Below, piece after piece: positions 22,453 to 32,854 of a DNA stretch of 64,000 bases. Below the pieces are notes generated by a model. That model worked only from the letters and a program-made list of their open reading frames with translations, was not told the DNA's origin and made no database searches. Location of the stretch: positions 11,358,001-11,422,000 of the forward strand of contig NC_134138.1 in the NCBI RefSeq assembly GCF_033958435.1. The letters are read 5' to 3'. The position numbers and the translations under genes are program-made. Each line of letters begins with the position of its first letter. The first letter of the stretch is position 1. This stretch comes from Carettochelys insculpta. Taxonomy: Eukaryota > Chordata > Testudines > Carettochelyidae.

Positions 22453-23799
22453 ATGTTCTTGTTGGACTTTGGCCTGATGTTTTTAGTGGTTTATCCAAAA
22501 TAGGCCTTTTTGAGGTTCATCAATTGTTCAGGGAAGTCAGCCTCAAACATCACTTGCCTGTCCTGTTTAACCTGAACCATGCACCGACCGTGACCTTGGG
22601 AATTCAAACCAGAGTGCTCAGCTGACTGCCCTAGCACACAGGATTGAGAGCTGGAAGTCAAGAGACATACGGGTGAAATCTTGGCCCCACTGAAGTCAAT
22701 GAGAGTGTTGCCACTGACCCCAATGGAGTCAGGATTGTACTCAGTGAGTCAGCTCTCAAACTCTGCCACCAATTTCCAATTTGGCATTGTGCTTGTCACT
22801 TAACCTCTTTTTGCCTTGGTTCCCACCTCTGTCAAAATCCCTGAATTCTGCTCCAAGAGGAGCATCCACTGAACTGACATCAAACTCAGAAAAGACCCAA
22901 CTCTTGGGCACATGTCTGGGAGAGGGATGGGGGAAGTTAAGTCTGTGATATGGGCTTGTCACTGTCAATCTTTCCATAAATTAACTTGCAGGGATCACAT
23001 CTGAGAGATATTTTATGCACGGTGACTCAGGGTCTGTCTGGTTTTATTACCTTGCTGCAATGCAGACATCGAGTACTCTCCAATCTCTTCCAACCTCTCT
23101 CTTGCTAGCCCCCAGTCTGCTTTATCACATGCACGGTGACCTACAGCAGTATTTAATTTGTTGCATTTTTCTCCACAAAGCACCGCCGGGCAGCTGGCTA
23201 GTAAAACGTACAGCTTGAATTGGGGGAGTTTAAAAAAATCAATGAGAAGACAATCCATCTATGCAGAGAGCTGCATATCAGTGTTCAGTGGCTGTGGCAG
23301 ATGCCTGCATTTGTGCCCTGTTAAACAGAGGGCTCTGGGGCTAGAGGAAAGTAACTTCACGGTAAGAGACATGTCCAGCCACCAGCACCTAGGAGAACTT
23401 GTTTTATCATTACAAACAACCCCAGCTGAAAGCGAACATATTCCATGCTTGACTGTGTCACAGTGCCTGCTTTATGGAATTTGGCGTCATTGCAAATAAG
23501 GAAGTGCATAAGGTACGGGACATAAGTTACACCAGATGTCCACACAGCACTTATGCAATTACACCTGCCAAAGGCGTGTGGTTATTATCATCCACATTAT
23601 TATAGTGGAGCATTTCTCTTGCTCCTGGGATCAATTCAACTGGAGGTTCATTGGGCCAGGATTGTAGAAAATGGCAGTCCACGTCCGAAAGGAAAACTCA
23701 GGATATAAGAGGCGCCTGGGACAAGCAAGTAGATAGGGTGGGGATATGAGAGATCGGTCACCAGAAATAACAGCATGGGTGTCTAACCCATGCACCTAG
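22453..23799. other. No recognised feature
   Basis: No exon or repeat terminus recognised. Confidence 0.5.
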
Positions 23800-23960
23800 A
23801 AGTCTCATTCACTATCCCATGCAGCGGCACTTAAACCATTTACAGGGAAAAAGAATGAGTCTCTCATACAGCCTCAGCTACCAGGCAGCTGGCGTTCAGC
23901 TCAGACTTTAGAGGCTCCTGTGCTAAGCTCCAGAAGAGGTCCTGAGTTCGAGACTGCTTG
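23800..23960 (+). repeat. Undescribed dispersed repeat, copy 2
   Basis: Contains atcccatgcagcggcactta, aaaaagaatgagtctctcat, aggctcctgtgctaagctcc and gaggtcctgagttcgagac. The last word is B-box-like. Compare copies at 14172 and 45025. Confidence 0.65.
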
Positions 23961-25634
23961 TCAGCAGTTACTGGTGCAATTCTTAGCCACTCTGAAGTGG
24001 TCAATCCAGTGTACAGGCTGCAAGGCCATTATCAGGCTGTGGGCTGCATACAGCACATTGGGGGTTCCATTTGTAGCCTGCACACCCCCTCTGTCACCCT
24101 GACATGGGAGAGACCACAGGGATTTCCTGTGCTAAGGTACAGGTGGAACTGACCATTTCTGGGATGCAGAAATGAGAGGGAACAGGTCCTCCCCAGCCAA
24201 GCCTCCAGATTGTACCCCCACACGTACACTTCTGGCCTGCTCCTGTAATGGGTGAGGCCTCACACCAACCTACAGTCCCTTTGTGCCAGTTGAGCAGGCA
24301 ATGCTCAGTCCAGCCCGTGGCTTGTGGCACATCCTTGCTGTGTGAGGTGGTTTTGCCCATTCCTCAGTACAGAGCTCCCTTCTCACCATATTGGCAGGGT
24401 CATGGCATGTGCTGCCCAACTGATCTTGCAGAGAGCTCCTTCTCATCCCAGGCCCACGCTGAAGTCTAGCAATGCTGCTACCATGCTGCTCGTTCATATG
24501 CATTCAGTAGCTATCTTCCCCACATCATCCAACTTCCCCTGTTCCACAACACAGAGAGTACCATGGCTGTGTACCCAAACAGCCGCTGTGGGGGCATCTA
24601 CCATGAACGTCACTTATTAAGTATTTTATCAAGTCATCACCCCTTCCAGATGTACCATCTCTCTTACCCTGCTGGGAACAGAAGGGAGGGGCAGAGGTTA
24701 TATCCGCACTTGGGTAAATTAATGCAACTGCAAACATTAATTAGGGTTTATCACAATCAGCCAATCAATCCTTCCATCTCAGTAGTTAACACAAGGAGTT
24801 AAAGACCCAAACAACTCTCACAAGCTGGGTACTTCAGCCTAGAAAATAAAAAGGCCATTGAAACCATTTAGACAGAAATGTATCAAGAGACTCAGTAAGG
24901 TTACAGTGACCAATTGAGCATATAGAACACGTGTTTGTTTGATTATTCGTGTATTTGTTTGTTTTTAGAAGACCACTTTGGAACTAATTTTTAATCTGCA
25001 TTTCACCCTCCAGTGCATTCACGGATGCAGTGCTAGATCAGACAAGGGACAAACTATAGCAGCATAAAGCGAACATGCCTGGGGATTTGTGCCTCTAATT
25101 CATACCGTTTTTGTTAAAGCAGTGCAACTTCTGTGTGTAGACAAGCCCCAGTTTACCCTGACAATCCCACCAGACCCTCCTATTGCCTCCAAAAGAGACT
25201 CTGCTAGAACAAAATTGGAACAATTCAGTGCAAAAGCAACAGGGAGAGGCTGCCAGAGGTTCTTTGCTAATTTGCATTTGAAAATGAGAGATAAGAATAG
25301 TTTGGTTTTTTTTCTGTGAGATTGCTGTTGGGTCGCTGTGGTGATATGAAGGCAGAAATAAACACATAGCCCTAAAAGATTGTCTTCAGTGTCAAACCAG
25401 GTGTTCATATTGGGTAAATACAGGGAGTGCAAAGTTTGCACTGAGTGGTGGGGAGTGCTGGACAGAGAGGAGGTCGTGCAGAGGGGGCAGAGAAGGGCAT
25501 AAGGGAAATGCAATCATTCAAGATGTTCACTGATGAGGGGTAGTGAGATAAATGGTTCTGTATATGACAGATAAATAGAGGGATCAACACATGTGAATTA
25601 CATATCAGTAAATGAAGAGTCTAACTTACACCTT
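23961..25634. other. No recognised feature
   Basis: Short frames on both strands overlap one another without domain similarity. Confidence 0.5.
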
Positions 25635-25637
25635 CTT

Positions 25638-26348
25638 GGCCGCGTCTACACGTGCACGCTACTTCGAAATAGTGGCGCCAACTTCGAAATAGCACCTGTC
25701 ACGGCTACACGTGTTGGGCGCTACTTCGAAGTTGAAATCGACGTTAGGCGGCGAGACTTCGAAGTCGCTAACCCCATGAGGGGATGGGAATAGCGCCCTA
25801 CTTCGAAGTTGAACATCGAAGTAGGGCATGTGTAGACGATCCGCGTCCCGCAACGTCGAAATAGCGGGGTCCGCCATGGCAGCCATCAGCTGAGGGGTTG
25901 AGAGGCGCTCTCTCTCCAGCCCCTGCGGGGCTCTATGGTCACCATGTGCAGCAGCCCTTAGCCCAGGGCTTCTGGCTGCTGCTGCTGCAGCTGGGGATCC
26001 ATGCTGCATGCACAGGGTCTGCAACCAGTTGTCGGCTCTGTGGATCTTGTGTTTTTTAGTGCAACTGTGTCTGGGAGGGGCCCTTTAAGGGAGCGGCTTG
26101 CTGTTGAGTCCGCCCTGTGACCCTGTCTGCAGCTGTTCCTGGCACCCTTATTTCGATGTGTGCTACTTTGGCGTGTAGACGTTCCCTCACAGTGCCTATT
26201 TCGATGTGGTGCTGCCCAACGTCGAAGTTGAACGTCGACGTTGCCAGCCCTGGAGGACGTGTAGACGTTATTCATCAAAATAGACTATTTCGATGTCCCT
26301 ACATTGAAATAAGCTATTTCGATGTAGCCTGCACGTGTAGACGTAGCC
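25638..26348 (+). mobile_element. 711-bp Harbinger MITE
   Basis: Starts GGCCGCGTCTACACGTG, identical to the left end of the 28397 element over those bases, and ends cacgtgtagacgtagcc. Flanked by CTT at 25635-25637 and 26349-26351. The junction of left-end and right-end material lies in cagcagcccttagcccaggg near 25950-25970. Confidence 0.95.
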
Positions 26349-26351
26349 CTT

Positions 26352-27348
26352 ATGGTACAACTTCCATGAGTGTCAAACCCACAGATCAGGACTCACCAAC
26401 TCAAAGCAACACTTCGCCAGAACCACTAATGCACGAGGTGCCAACATCTACCCACCCCTACAATGATCAAGATCCCTCACAAGACATCTTTCAAGATTCA
26501 TGGGTCCTACACGTCCCTGTGAGGCCATGTGGTATATCTCATCTAGCGCATGAAATGCCCCAATGCGGGTGAAACCAGGCAATCACATCATGAGCGCACG
26601 TAGGAAAATGATAAAAGACTCAAACATCCTAAAATCTCTGAGTAAGATTTTTCACGTGATCAGTCTCTAGCTAACCTCTCAATCCTTGTCCTCAAAGGAA
26701 ACCTACACAACACCTTCAGATAATAAACCTTGGATCATACATTCATAACTGAGTTGGACACTAAAAACATAGGACTTATCACAGACATTGGTTTTGCAGC
26801 CACTTGCGGCATATTGTAACACTCCCTGTTGCCTATTAACCGTCTGCTGTCCTATCACTTCAGAGGTATTAATTCATCAAAGTGGTTTCTTACAACATGT
26901 GAATCCCTTATGCTTAACAGTCTGTGTCAGCTTGTGTTTAGCTTGGTGCTCTAGTTACCTTCACCAGCCCCGAAAAAGTGTTGTAAAGCTCAGAAGCTTG
27001 TACCTTCTACAAATAGGAATGTGTGTTTCAATATCAGCTCTGTCCTTGCCAAATTCTGTGAGCCAGCCCTGCTTTGTTCACAACCTGACTTTGCTTTAAG
27101 TCATCACTGACAGCTACTTTTGCCTCAACCTCACACCAATAAGTTGCCAACACCCCAGTATTGGTGTGACATCTCCTGGAATCAGCATCGATTTCCCAGT
27201 GACGTTGGAGGGAAACTACTTGCTTTTGTATATCCACGCCAGTCCACCTGGTAAAGGAGGTTTTACCCATGACAGTGTATGTCCTAATATAAATGCATTA
27301 GTTTTCAAAGTGCTAAGGAGCTCCTCATTATTTTTACATAAAAAATGA
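26352..27348. other. No gene; short piece of the gtgccac repeat family
   Basis: The stretch at 27293-27338 (gcattagttttcaaagtgc, ctcctcattatttttaca) looks like an eroded end of the ttagtctttaaggtgccac family. The rest is unrecognised. Confidence 0.4.
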
Positions 27349-28282
27349 ATCATAGAATCATAGAATTCTAGGGCTGGAAGGGACCTCAGCAGGTTATGCA
27401 GTCCAGCCCCCTGCCTCAAGCAGGATTAACCGCAACTAAATCATCCCAACCATGACTATGTCAAACTGGGACTTAAAAACCTGTACGGATGGAGATTCCA
27501 CCACCTGTCTCAGGAATACATTCCAGTGCTTCACCCCCCTCCAGGTGAAATAGTTTTCCTCATATCTAATCTACTCCTCTTCTTCTGTAACTTCAGACCA
27601 TTGATACTGTCACCAATGAGAACAGTCTCTCTTCACCCTCTTTAGAGCCCCATTTCAGGAATTTGAAGGCTGCTATCAAATCGCTCCTCACTCTTCTCTT
27701 CTGCTAACTAAATAAGCCCACATCTCTCAGCCTCTTCTCATAGGTCATGTGCTCCACTCCTTAATCATCTTTGTTGCCCTCCACTGAACCCGCTTGAATA
27801 CATCCACATCCTTTTTACACTGGGGGGGGGCCCAGAACTGGACACAATACTCCAGATGTGGCGTCACCAGAGCCGAGTAGAGAGGAATAATAACTTCTCT
27901 AGATCTGCTGAAAATGCTTCTCCTAGTGCACCCCAATATGCCATTAGCCTTCTTGGCTACAGAGGCACACTGTTGACCCATATCCAGCCTCTCATCCACT
28001 GTAATCCCCAGGTTCTTTCCTGCTGCACTGCTACTTAGCCAGTTGGTTCCCAGCCTGTAACAGCACCTGGGATTCTTCTGTCCCAGGTGCAGGACTCTGC
28101 ACCTCTCCTTGTTGAACCTCATCAGATTTCTTTTGGCCCAATCCTCTGATTTGTCTAGGTCACTCTGGACCCTAGCCCTACCCTCCAAGGTATCTACCTG
28201 ACCCCCTAGCTTAGTGCCATCTCCAGATTTGCTGAGAGCCCCTCATCCAGTTTATTAATAAAGATGTTGAACAGATGTTGAA
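27349..28282 (-). pseudogene. CR1 LINE, reverse transcriptase 3' half
   Basis: Read on the - strand, it runs from LFNIFINKLDEG (about 28275) through WAKRNLMRFNKERCRVLHLG, LGITVDERLDMGQQC, ILGCTRRSI and LEYCVQFWAPP to the 3' terminal ggctggaagggacctcagc complement and a tail at 27349 (tcatagaatcatagaattct on the + strand). The longest open frame is 28188-27745, with stops and shifts on both sides. The catalytic core is missing, so it is 5'-truncated. It lies 115 bp left of the big Harbinger. Confidence 0.92.
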
Positions 28283-28393
28283 TGAAAACATCATGAACTA
28301 TGTACCAATTTAAAAAAATGCTGGAGGTGATTGGAACTTGGCAAAGACTAGTTGAAGATCTGAAGACAAGAAAAATCAGATTTGCAGACACAT

Positions 28394-28396
28394 TTT
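28394..28396. other. Target site duplication TTT (left); pair at 32513-32515
   Basis: TTT borders both ends. The duplication length agrees with the 3-bp duplications at the MITE copies (TAT, ATA, CAT, AAG, CTT, AAG). Confidence 0.8.
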
Positions 28397-28432
28397 GGCC
28401 GCGTCTACACGTGCCGGCTACTTCGAAGTAGC
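28397..28432 (+). repeat. Left terminal inverted repeat
   Basis: About 29 of 36 positions match the complement of 32477-32512. Includes the palindrome gctacttcgaagtagc, repeated in most MITE copies. Confidence 0.9.
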
Positions 28433-28553
28433 GGCGCCAACTTCGAAATAGCGCCCGTCACGGCTACACGTGTTGGGTGCTATTTCGAAGTTAACATCGA
28501 CATAAGGCACGAGACGTCGAAGTCGCTACCCCCATCAGGAGATGGGAATAGCG

Positions 28554-28584
28554 CCCTACTTCGACGTTGAACGTCGATGTAGGG
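28554..28584. repeat. Subterminal palindrome ccctacttcgacgtt / aacgtcgatgtaggg
   Basis: 15-bp arms around one central base, with one mismatch here and none in 20531-20561. It is conserved in the family and part of a cluster of ttcga words, so it is a candidate transposase or Myb-protein binding site (inference). Confidence 0.75.
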
Positions 28585-28707
28585 AACGTGTAGTCATTGT
28601 GCATCCCACAACATCGAAATAGCGGGGTCCGCCATGGTGGCCATCAGCTGAGGGGTTGAGAGACGCTCTACCCAGCCCCTGAGCTCGATGGTCGCCACGT
28701 GCAGCGG

Positions 28708-28722
28708 CCCCTTAAAGTTCCC
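28708..28722 (+). promoter_or_regulatory. Putative core promoter motif of the Myb-like gene
   Basis: The word ccccttaaagttccc lies ~115 bp before the ATG at 28832. An equivalent ccctttaaggg lies ~80 bp before the transposase ATG. The TTAAAG core is TATA-like. Function is inferred from symmetry and conservation. Confidence 0.4.
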
Positions 28723-29473
28723 CGTCCCCTGCCTTCCTGTACAGGAAGCTGAGAGAGTGTGCAGGAGGCAGCCCAGACACGCGGCCAGCCTGCACGCTCT
28801 TCTGCAGCCAGAAAAACCCGCCAGCGCTGCGATGGCTGCCCCCCAGTCCCCTAAGTGCCCCCAGGGCACCCCCCCAAGGGGAGCCTGGGCTCCCAGGCTG
28901 GCAGCCAGGCTGGGAAGCGGCAGCGGGGCCCCTCCTGGACGGAGGCCGAGCTTCGGGACCTGCTGGGGCTCTGGAGCGAGGAGGAGGTGCTCCAGGTAAT
29001 GGGGAGCAAGAGGCAGAACATGGATGCGTTTGCTCGGCTGGCCAAGGGCCTGGCCGCCCAGGGTCATCCTGCCCACACTCCGGATCATGTACGCAGTAAA
29101 GTGAAGGAGCTGCAGCAGGGTTACGCCCGGGCCCGGGATGCGGCCAGCCGATCTGGGGCCGCCCCTGTCACTTGCCCCTTGTACAGGGAACTCAGGGACA
29201 TCCTGGGCCCCTGGCACACCTCCTCCCCTCCGGCCACTCTTGATACCTCGGCCAACGAGCCCCAGCAGGCCCCGGAGGTGGAGTCCGCCCCGGAGGCAAG
29301 CCCCACACCCCGGGGGCCCCCCCAGGAGCCCAACTCCGGGGCACCGGAGGAGGAGGAGGAGGAGGGGGAGTCCTCCTCCAGCAACGCCGGGCTCCGGATC
29401 CACATCCCGTCCCGGAGCTCCAGCAGGGCGTCCGCCCACCGGGTGTCCCCCGACCGTAGGAGTGGACCATCAG

Positions 29474-29835
29474 GTATGTACCCGCCCCGGTGCACACCCC
29501 CAGGGTTGAGAGGTGGGGGTAATAGATATGACCAGGGCCCTCCACATGCCCAGATGACCATAGCCCCAAGGACAGCAGTGGCATGTCCCTCAGAAGAGTG
29601 CATCAGCCCCTGCCCCCTAGCACAACAGTGCCATGCCCCATCCCCGGGGCTGGGAGGAGCAGAACCTCTAGGGTCCCCCGGGGGGAGGGGGTGGGACACC
29701 CATCAGCAGCAGCAGCAGCATCTCCCGGGGACGTGGATGCGGAACCAGCAGCAGAGGGGTGGGGGGACAAGGGCCACGGCTCGGGGCCCACACTATCAGG
29801 TGTCTCCACTCTTCTTTCCCCCCTGTGTTCCGCAG
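29474..29835 (+). other. Intron of the Myb-like gene
   Basis: GTATGT donor, CCGCAG acceptor after a pyrimidine-rich tract (ttctttcccccctgtgttc). Exon 1 ends in phase 1, and exon 2 enters the frame continuing to the C-terminal helix. Confidence 0.7.
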
Positions 29836-29933
29836 CTGCACCATCAGAGGGACCGGAGAGCGCCGGTGAGGTGTCAGTGGTCCCGGACAGCCCACCGGGG
29901 CCATCACTCCAGGCCAGCCCCTCGGCGGAGGAC

Positions 29934-29936
29934 TGA
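29934..29936 (+). other. In-frame TGA in exon 2 of the Myb-like gene
   Basis: It separates SPSAED from PAPRRGRRQTQ in one continuous frame. CGA-to-TGA (CpG decay) is the simplest origin. An additional unrecognised splice is the alternative. Confidence 0.6.
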
Positions 29937-30419
29937 CCAGCCCCACGGCGGGGACGACGGCAGACCCAGCACCACCACCGGACGGCGACGGACCCCCAGC
30001 TGCTGGCCTTCCACCGTCGGCAGCTGGAGGTCGCCGAGCAGCGGCTGCGGGTGGAGGAGCGGCGCCTCCAACTCCAGGAGCGGGCGCTGGCCTGGCACCA
30101 GGAGGCACGGGAGGCCTTTATGCGCACATTCGACCATATCACGGACTACCTGGCCCCACTTGCCGCGCCGGCCGCCTCTGTGACTGCCTTGCCTGCTCTA
30201 CCCACTGCTCCACCCTCTGCTCCACCCGCTGCTCCATCCGCTACGCCATCCGCCGTCGCACCGCCACCCGCCACCGAGGGCCCTTCCGCCGAGGAGGACC
30301 TGGGGCCAGCTGACACCCGCCGGCCTTATCTCCTGGTCCTCCTGGCCCCCAGCCAGCCCCGGCCAGGGCTGAGGCCGAGGCGTGGGTTGCTGCCGCCCAC
30401 CCCCAGCGCTGGACATTAG

Positions 30420-30804
30420 GGGGTGTGGGGCCCAGGACGTGGCCCCCACCTCCCTTTTTGTATATATCCCCTTCAGTTTAATGTTCTTTTGTAAATAGTT
30501 TCCGTTAGACCCCTGTTGTTATGCTGATCCCTGCCCCCCCATGTACATAGTTCTCCCCTTCCTTGTCTTCCCCTTCATCTTATCTTATTTATAATACATA
30601 TATATAATTTTGATTTTGCCTGTAAATAGTTAGTCATGATAATAACAATAAGAGTTCAACAGATATTTGATTTGATGAACAAATGTCTGCTTTTATTTAC
30701 AAGAAAAGTGGTGGGGGGGTGCTCTTGGGTGCTCTGTGGTGTGGGTGTAGGGGCAGGGAGTGTTGTGGAGGATGTGGGGGGTGCAGTGGGAGGCCTGCCA
30801 GCGT
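30420..30804. other. Tail-to-tail spacer with poly(A) signals of both genes
   Basis: AT-rich between 30460 and 30720, in contrast with the GC-rich genes. AATAAA on the - strand (30692-30697) lies ~110 nt past the transposase stop. For the + gene only a variant, aataag at 30647-30652, is seen. Confidence 0.6.
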
Positions 30805-31560
30805 TCACCCCGCGGCCTTGTCGAACTGGGCCCGCAGGGCCTCCCAGACCCGGGTCCCTTCGGGGTCCACCTGGCGACTGGGGGCAGCAGGTGGCTGCAC
30901 ATCGGCCCTGCCGGCCTCCACAGCCCAGCCCTGAAAGAAGGCCTCCCCCTTGCTCTCCACCAGGTTGTGGAGGGCGCTGCATGTGCCCACAATCTGGGGC
31001 ATGTTGGTGGGGCCCGCATCAAGCCAGGTGAGGAGACACCTCCAGTGCCCTTTGAGGTGGCCAAATGTGCGCTCCACCACCTGGCGCGCATGGTTCAAGC
31101 GCAGGTTGAAGCGCTCCTGGCTGGCTGACATGTGGCCCGTGTACGGGTGCATGAGCCAGGGCCGGAGGGGGTATGCCGCATCTGCGATGACGCAGAGGGG
31201 CATGGTGGTGCCCCCCACAGGGATCTCCCACTGGGGGATGTAGGTCCCCACTTCCAGCTGGTGGCACAGGCCCGAGTTCCGGAATACCGCGGCATCGTGG
31301 GTGCTGCCAGGCCAGCCCACATAAATGTCCAAGAAACGGCCCCGGCTGTCCACCAAGGCCTGGAGGACCACTGAGTGGTAGCCCTTCCTGTTTAAGTAGC
31401 ATCCTCCACTGTGCTCTGGGGCGCGGATGGGGATGTGGGTCCCATCCAGAGCCCCGAAGCAACTGGGGAAGCCCAGGGTGGCAAAGCTCGTGATGGCGGC
31501 ATCCGGGTCCCCAAGCCTCACGAGCCTGTGGAGGAGCAGGGCGTGGATGGCACGGACAAC

Positions 31561-31663
31561 CTGCAGAGGAAGCACATGGGAGAGCACCAATGAGGGGTGT
31601 GCAGGGTGTGTGTGGCCCTCCCCTGCCAGGGCTGCCTCCCCCTCCCTCCGTGGGTCCTCTTAC
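31561..31663 (-). other. Intron of the transposase gene, 103 nt
   Basis: Donor GAG|GTAAGAGG and acceptor TTCCTCTGCAG|GTT. Removing it joins ATIGAVLMEV to VRAIHALLL, matching the usual continuity of Harbinger transposases. The same position is recognisable in the 14515-15362 relic. Confidence 0.85.
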
Positions 31664-31720
31664 CTCCATGAGGACAGCCCCGATGGTGGCCTTGCCGACG
31701 CCAAAATGCTGGCCCACGGA

Positions 31721-31723
31721 TCA
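31721..31723 (-). other. Premature TGA in transposase exon 1
   Basis: Frame reads TAC TGA TCC GTG GGC. The second subfamily reads TAC CGC TCC GTG GGA, so Arg is ancestral and a CpG transition is likely. Confidence 0.85.
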
Positions 31724-32117
31724 GTAGCTGTCTGGAGTGGCCAGCTTCCAGACAGCGATTCCGACCTGTTTCTCCTCGCTGAGGGCACGCCGCATGAAGG
31801 TGTCCTGGTGCTTCAGTGCGGGGGTGAGCCACTGGCATAGCTCCAGAAATGTCTGCCAGCTCATGCGAAAGTTCTGGAGCCAGCGGTCGTCGTCCCACTC
31901 TCCGAGCACCAGCCGCTCCCACCAGTCGGTGCTCGTGGAGTAGCTCCACAGCCGGCGGCGTATGAGGCGGGGGGGCGGGGTGCTGCAGGGTTGGGGGTTG
32001 CATCCTTCTCCCCTGCGGGCAGCTCCTCCTCTGTGGCAAGGATGTGCTCAGCTGCCTCCTGCATGGCATGGAGCAGGGCGAGCACTGCTCCTACAGGGGC
32101 GGCTGGGTGGACCTCTG

Positions 32118-32145
32118 GCTGCTGCTGCTGCTGCTGCTGCTGCTG
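32118..32145. repeat. CTG/CAG tract (transposase polyglutamine)
   Basis: About nine CTG units on +, encoding glutamines just after the transposase start. Length varies among the short copies. Confidence 0.85.
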
Positions 32146-32231
32146 GGGGTCCATGACTGCATCGCTCGAGGTGTGCGTGCCTGTGGCTCTGCAGACCGCG
32201 TGCTGTACAGGCTGCGTGTGTCTGGGAGGGG

Positions 32232-32242
32232 CCCTTTAAGGG
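32232..32242 (-). promoter_or_regulatory. Putative core promoter motif of the transposase gene
   Basis: ccctttaaggg, ~80 bp upstream of the start codon. Present in all seven-family copies long enough to show it and at 15443-15453 in the second subfamily. Conservation suggests function, but no experimental basis is visible here. Confidence 0.45.
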
Positions 32243-32476
32243 AGCGACTAGCTGTTGCCCCGGAAGCACTAGTCCGCCCTGTGACCCTGTCTGCAGCTGT
32301 TCCTGGCACCCTTATTTCGATGTGTGCTACTTTGGCGTGTAGACGTTCCCTCGCAGCGCCTATTTCGATGTGGTGCTGCCCAACGTCGACGTTGAACGTC
32401 AACGGCACCAGCCCTGGAGGACGTGTAGACGTTATTCATCGAAATAGCCTATTTTGATGTCGCTACATTGAAATAA

Positions 32477-32512
32477 GCTATTTCGATGTAGCGTGCACAT
32501 GTAGACGTAGCC
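32477..32512 (-). repeat. Right terminal inverted repeat
   Basis: Complement of the left end over about 36 bp with ~7 mismatches. Followed by TTT at 32513-32515. Confidence 0.9.
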
Positions 32513-32579
32513 TTTAAGAGGCTAATTGGTAGAGGCATGTTTATGGGCACTGAAAGACAGAGTGATAGTTGAATGTTGT

Positions 32580-32854
32580 GAAGACTAGAACTTCAGTGGG
32601 GTTCAAAAAAGAGCTAGATATATTCATGGAGGTTGGTTCCATCAATGGCTATTAGCCAGGATGCGTAGGAATGTTGTCCCTAGCCTCTGTTTGTCAGAGG
32701 CTGGAGGAAAGAGTGACAGGAAATGGATCACTTGATGATTACCTGTTCTATTCATTCCCCTTGGGACACCTGGCATTGGCCACTGTCAGAAGACAGGCTC
32801 CTGGGCTAGATGGACCTCTGGTCTCATCCAGTGTGGCCTTTCTTATGTTCTTAG
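32580..32854 (+). mobile_element. CR1-type LINE 3' end, ttcttatgttctta subfamily
   Basis: Contains agctagatatattcatggag, gcctctgtttgtcagaggct, gggctagatggacctctggt and the terminus tttcttatgttcttag. A second copy is at 54262-54514. Confidence 0.85.

Larger units (their letters stand above)
28832..30419 (+). pseudogene. Harbinger-encoded Myb/SANT-like DNA-binding protein, two exons, disrupted
   Basis: Exon 1 probably starts at ATG 28832 (MAAPQSPK). An indel in the C run at about 28868-28875 separates this start from the frame holding the Myb/SANT-like (trihelix) domain. That domain runs from PSWTEAELRDLLGLWSEEEV (near 28937) to CPLYRELRDILGPW (near 29213). An acidic, Ser/Arg-rich linker follows. 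A donor CAG|GTATGT at 29473/29474 and acceptor CCGCAG ending at 29835 define a 362-nt intron, and the join keeps frame (AAPSEGPESAG). A TGA at 29934-29936 then interrupts, after which the same frame continues through a Gln/Glu/Arg-rich helix (FHRRQLEVAEQRL) to a stop at 30419. In this superfamily such proteins assist the transposase by binding DNA and aiding nuclear import. Start and splice choices are my inference. Confidence 0.82.
30805..32154 (-). pseudogene. Harbinger DDE transposase, two exons, disrupted
   Basis: Starts at ATG 32154 with a MDPQ-polyglutamine N-terminus. Exon 1 continues after a frameshift in the run of seven G at about 31968-31974 into a WWERLVLGEWDDDRW and MSWQTFLELCQWL segment, then meets TGA at 31721-31723 (SY*SVGQ). 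The intron 31561-31663 has donor GTAAGAG and acceptor TTCCTCTGCAG. Exon 2 encodes the catalytic domain. Counting from 31590, D49 is in GALDGTHI, D99 in GSTHDAAVF, D137 in ADAAYPL and E173 in VERTFGHLKGHWR, so the D, D and E triad of HARBI1-like transposases is intact. The stop is at 30805-30807. The related copy at 14515-15362 has CGC at the TGA position, supporting a nonsense mutation here. Confidence 0.92.
28397..32512 (+). mobile_element. Full-length PIF/Harbinger DNA transposon, 4116 bp
   Basis: The termini GGCCGCGTCTACACGTG (left) and GGCTACGTCTACATGTG (right, complement) continue as inverted repeats of about 36 bp. They are flanked by TTT at 28394-28396 and 32513-32515. Two genes face each other: a Myb/SANT-like gene on + (28832-30419) and a DDE transposase on - (30805-32154), with a ~385-bp AT-rich gap containing poly(A) signals. 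This is the canonical two-gene plan of the superfamily. It is the only copy in the window with both genes. Each gene has a premature stop and a homopolymer frameshift, so the copy as read is probably not autonomous. Its ends are the source structure of the seven short copies. Confidence 0.95.

Noticed and set aside
29121..29699. A long - strand reading frame of 192 codons opposite the Myb-like gene, and a 281-codon one at 28594-29439
   Set aside because: They are antisense shadows of the GC-rich, low-stop exon. The domain, splice signals and codon pattern support the + strand gene.
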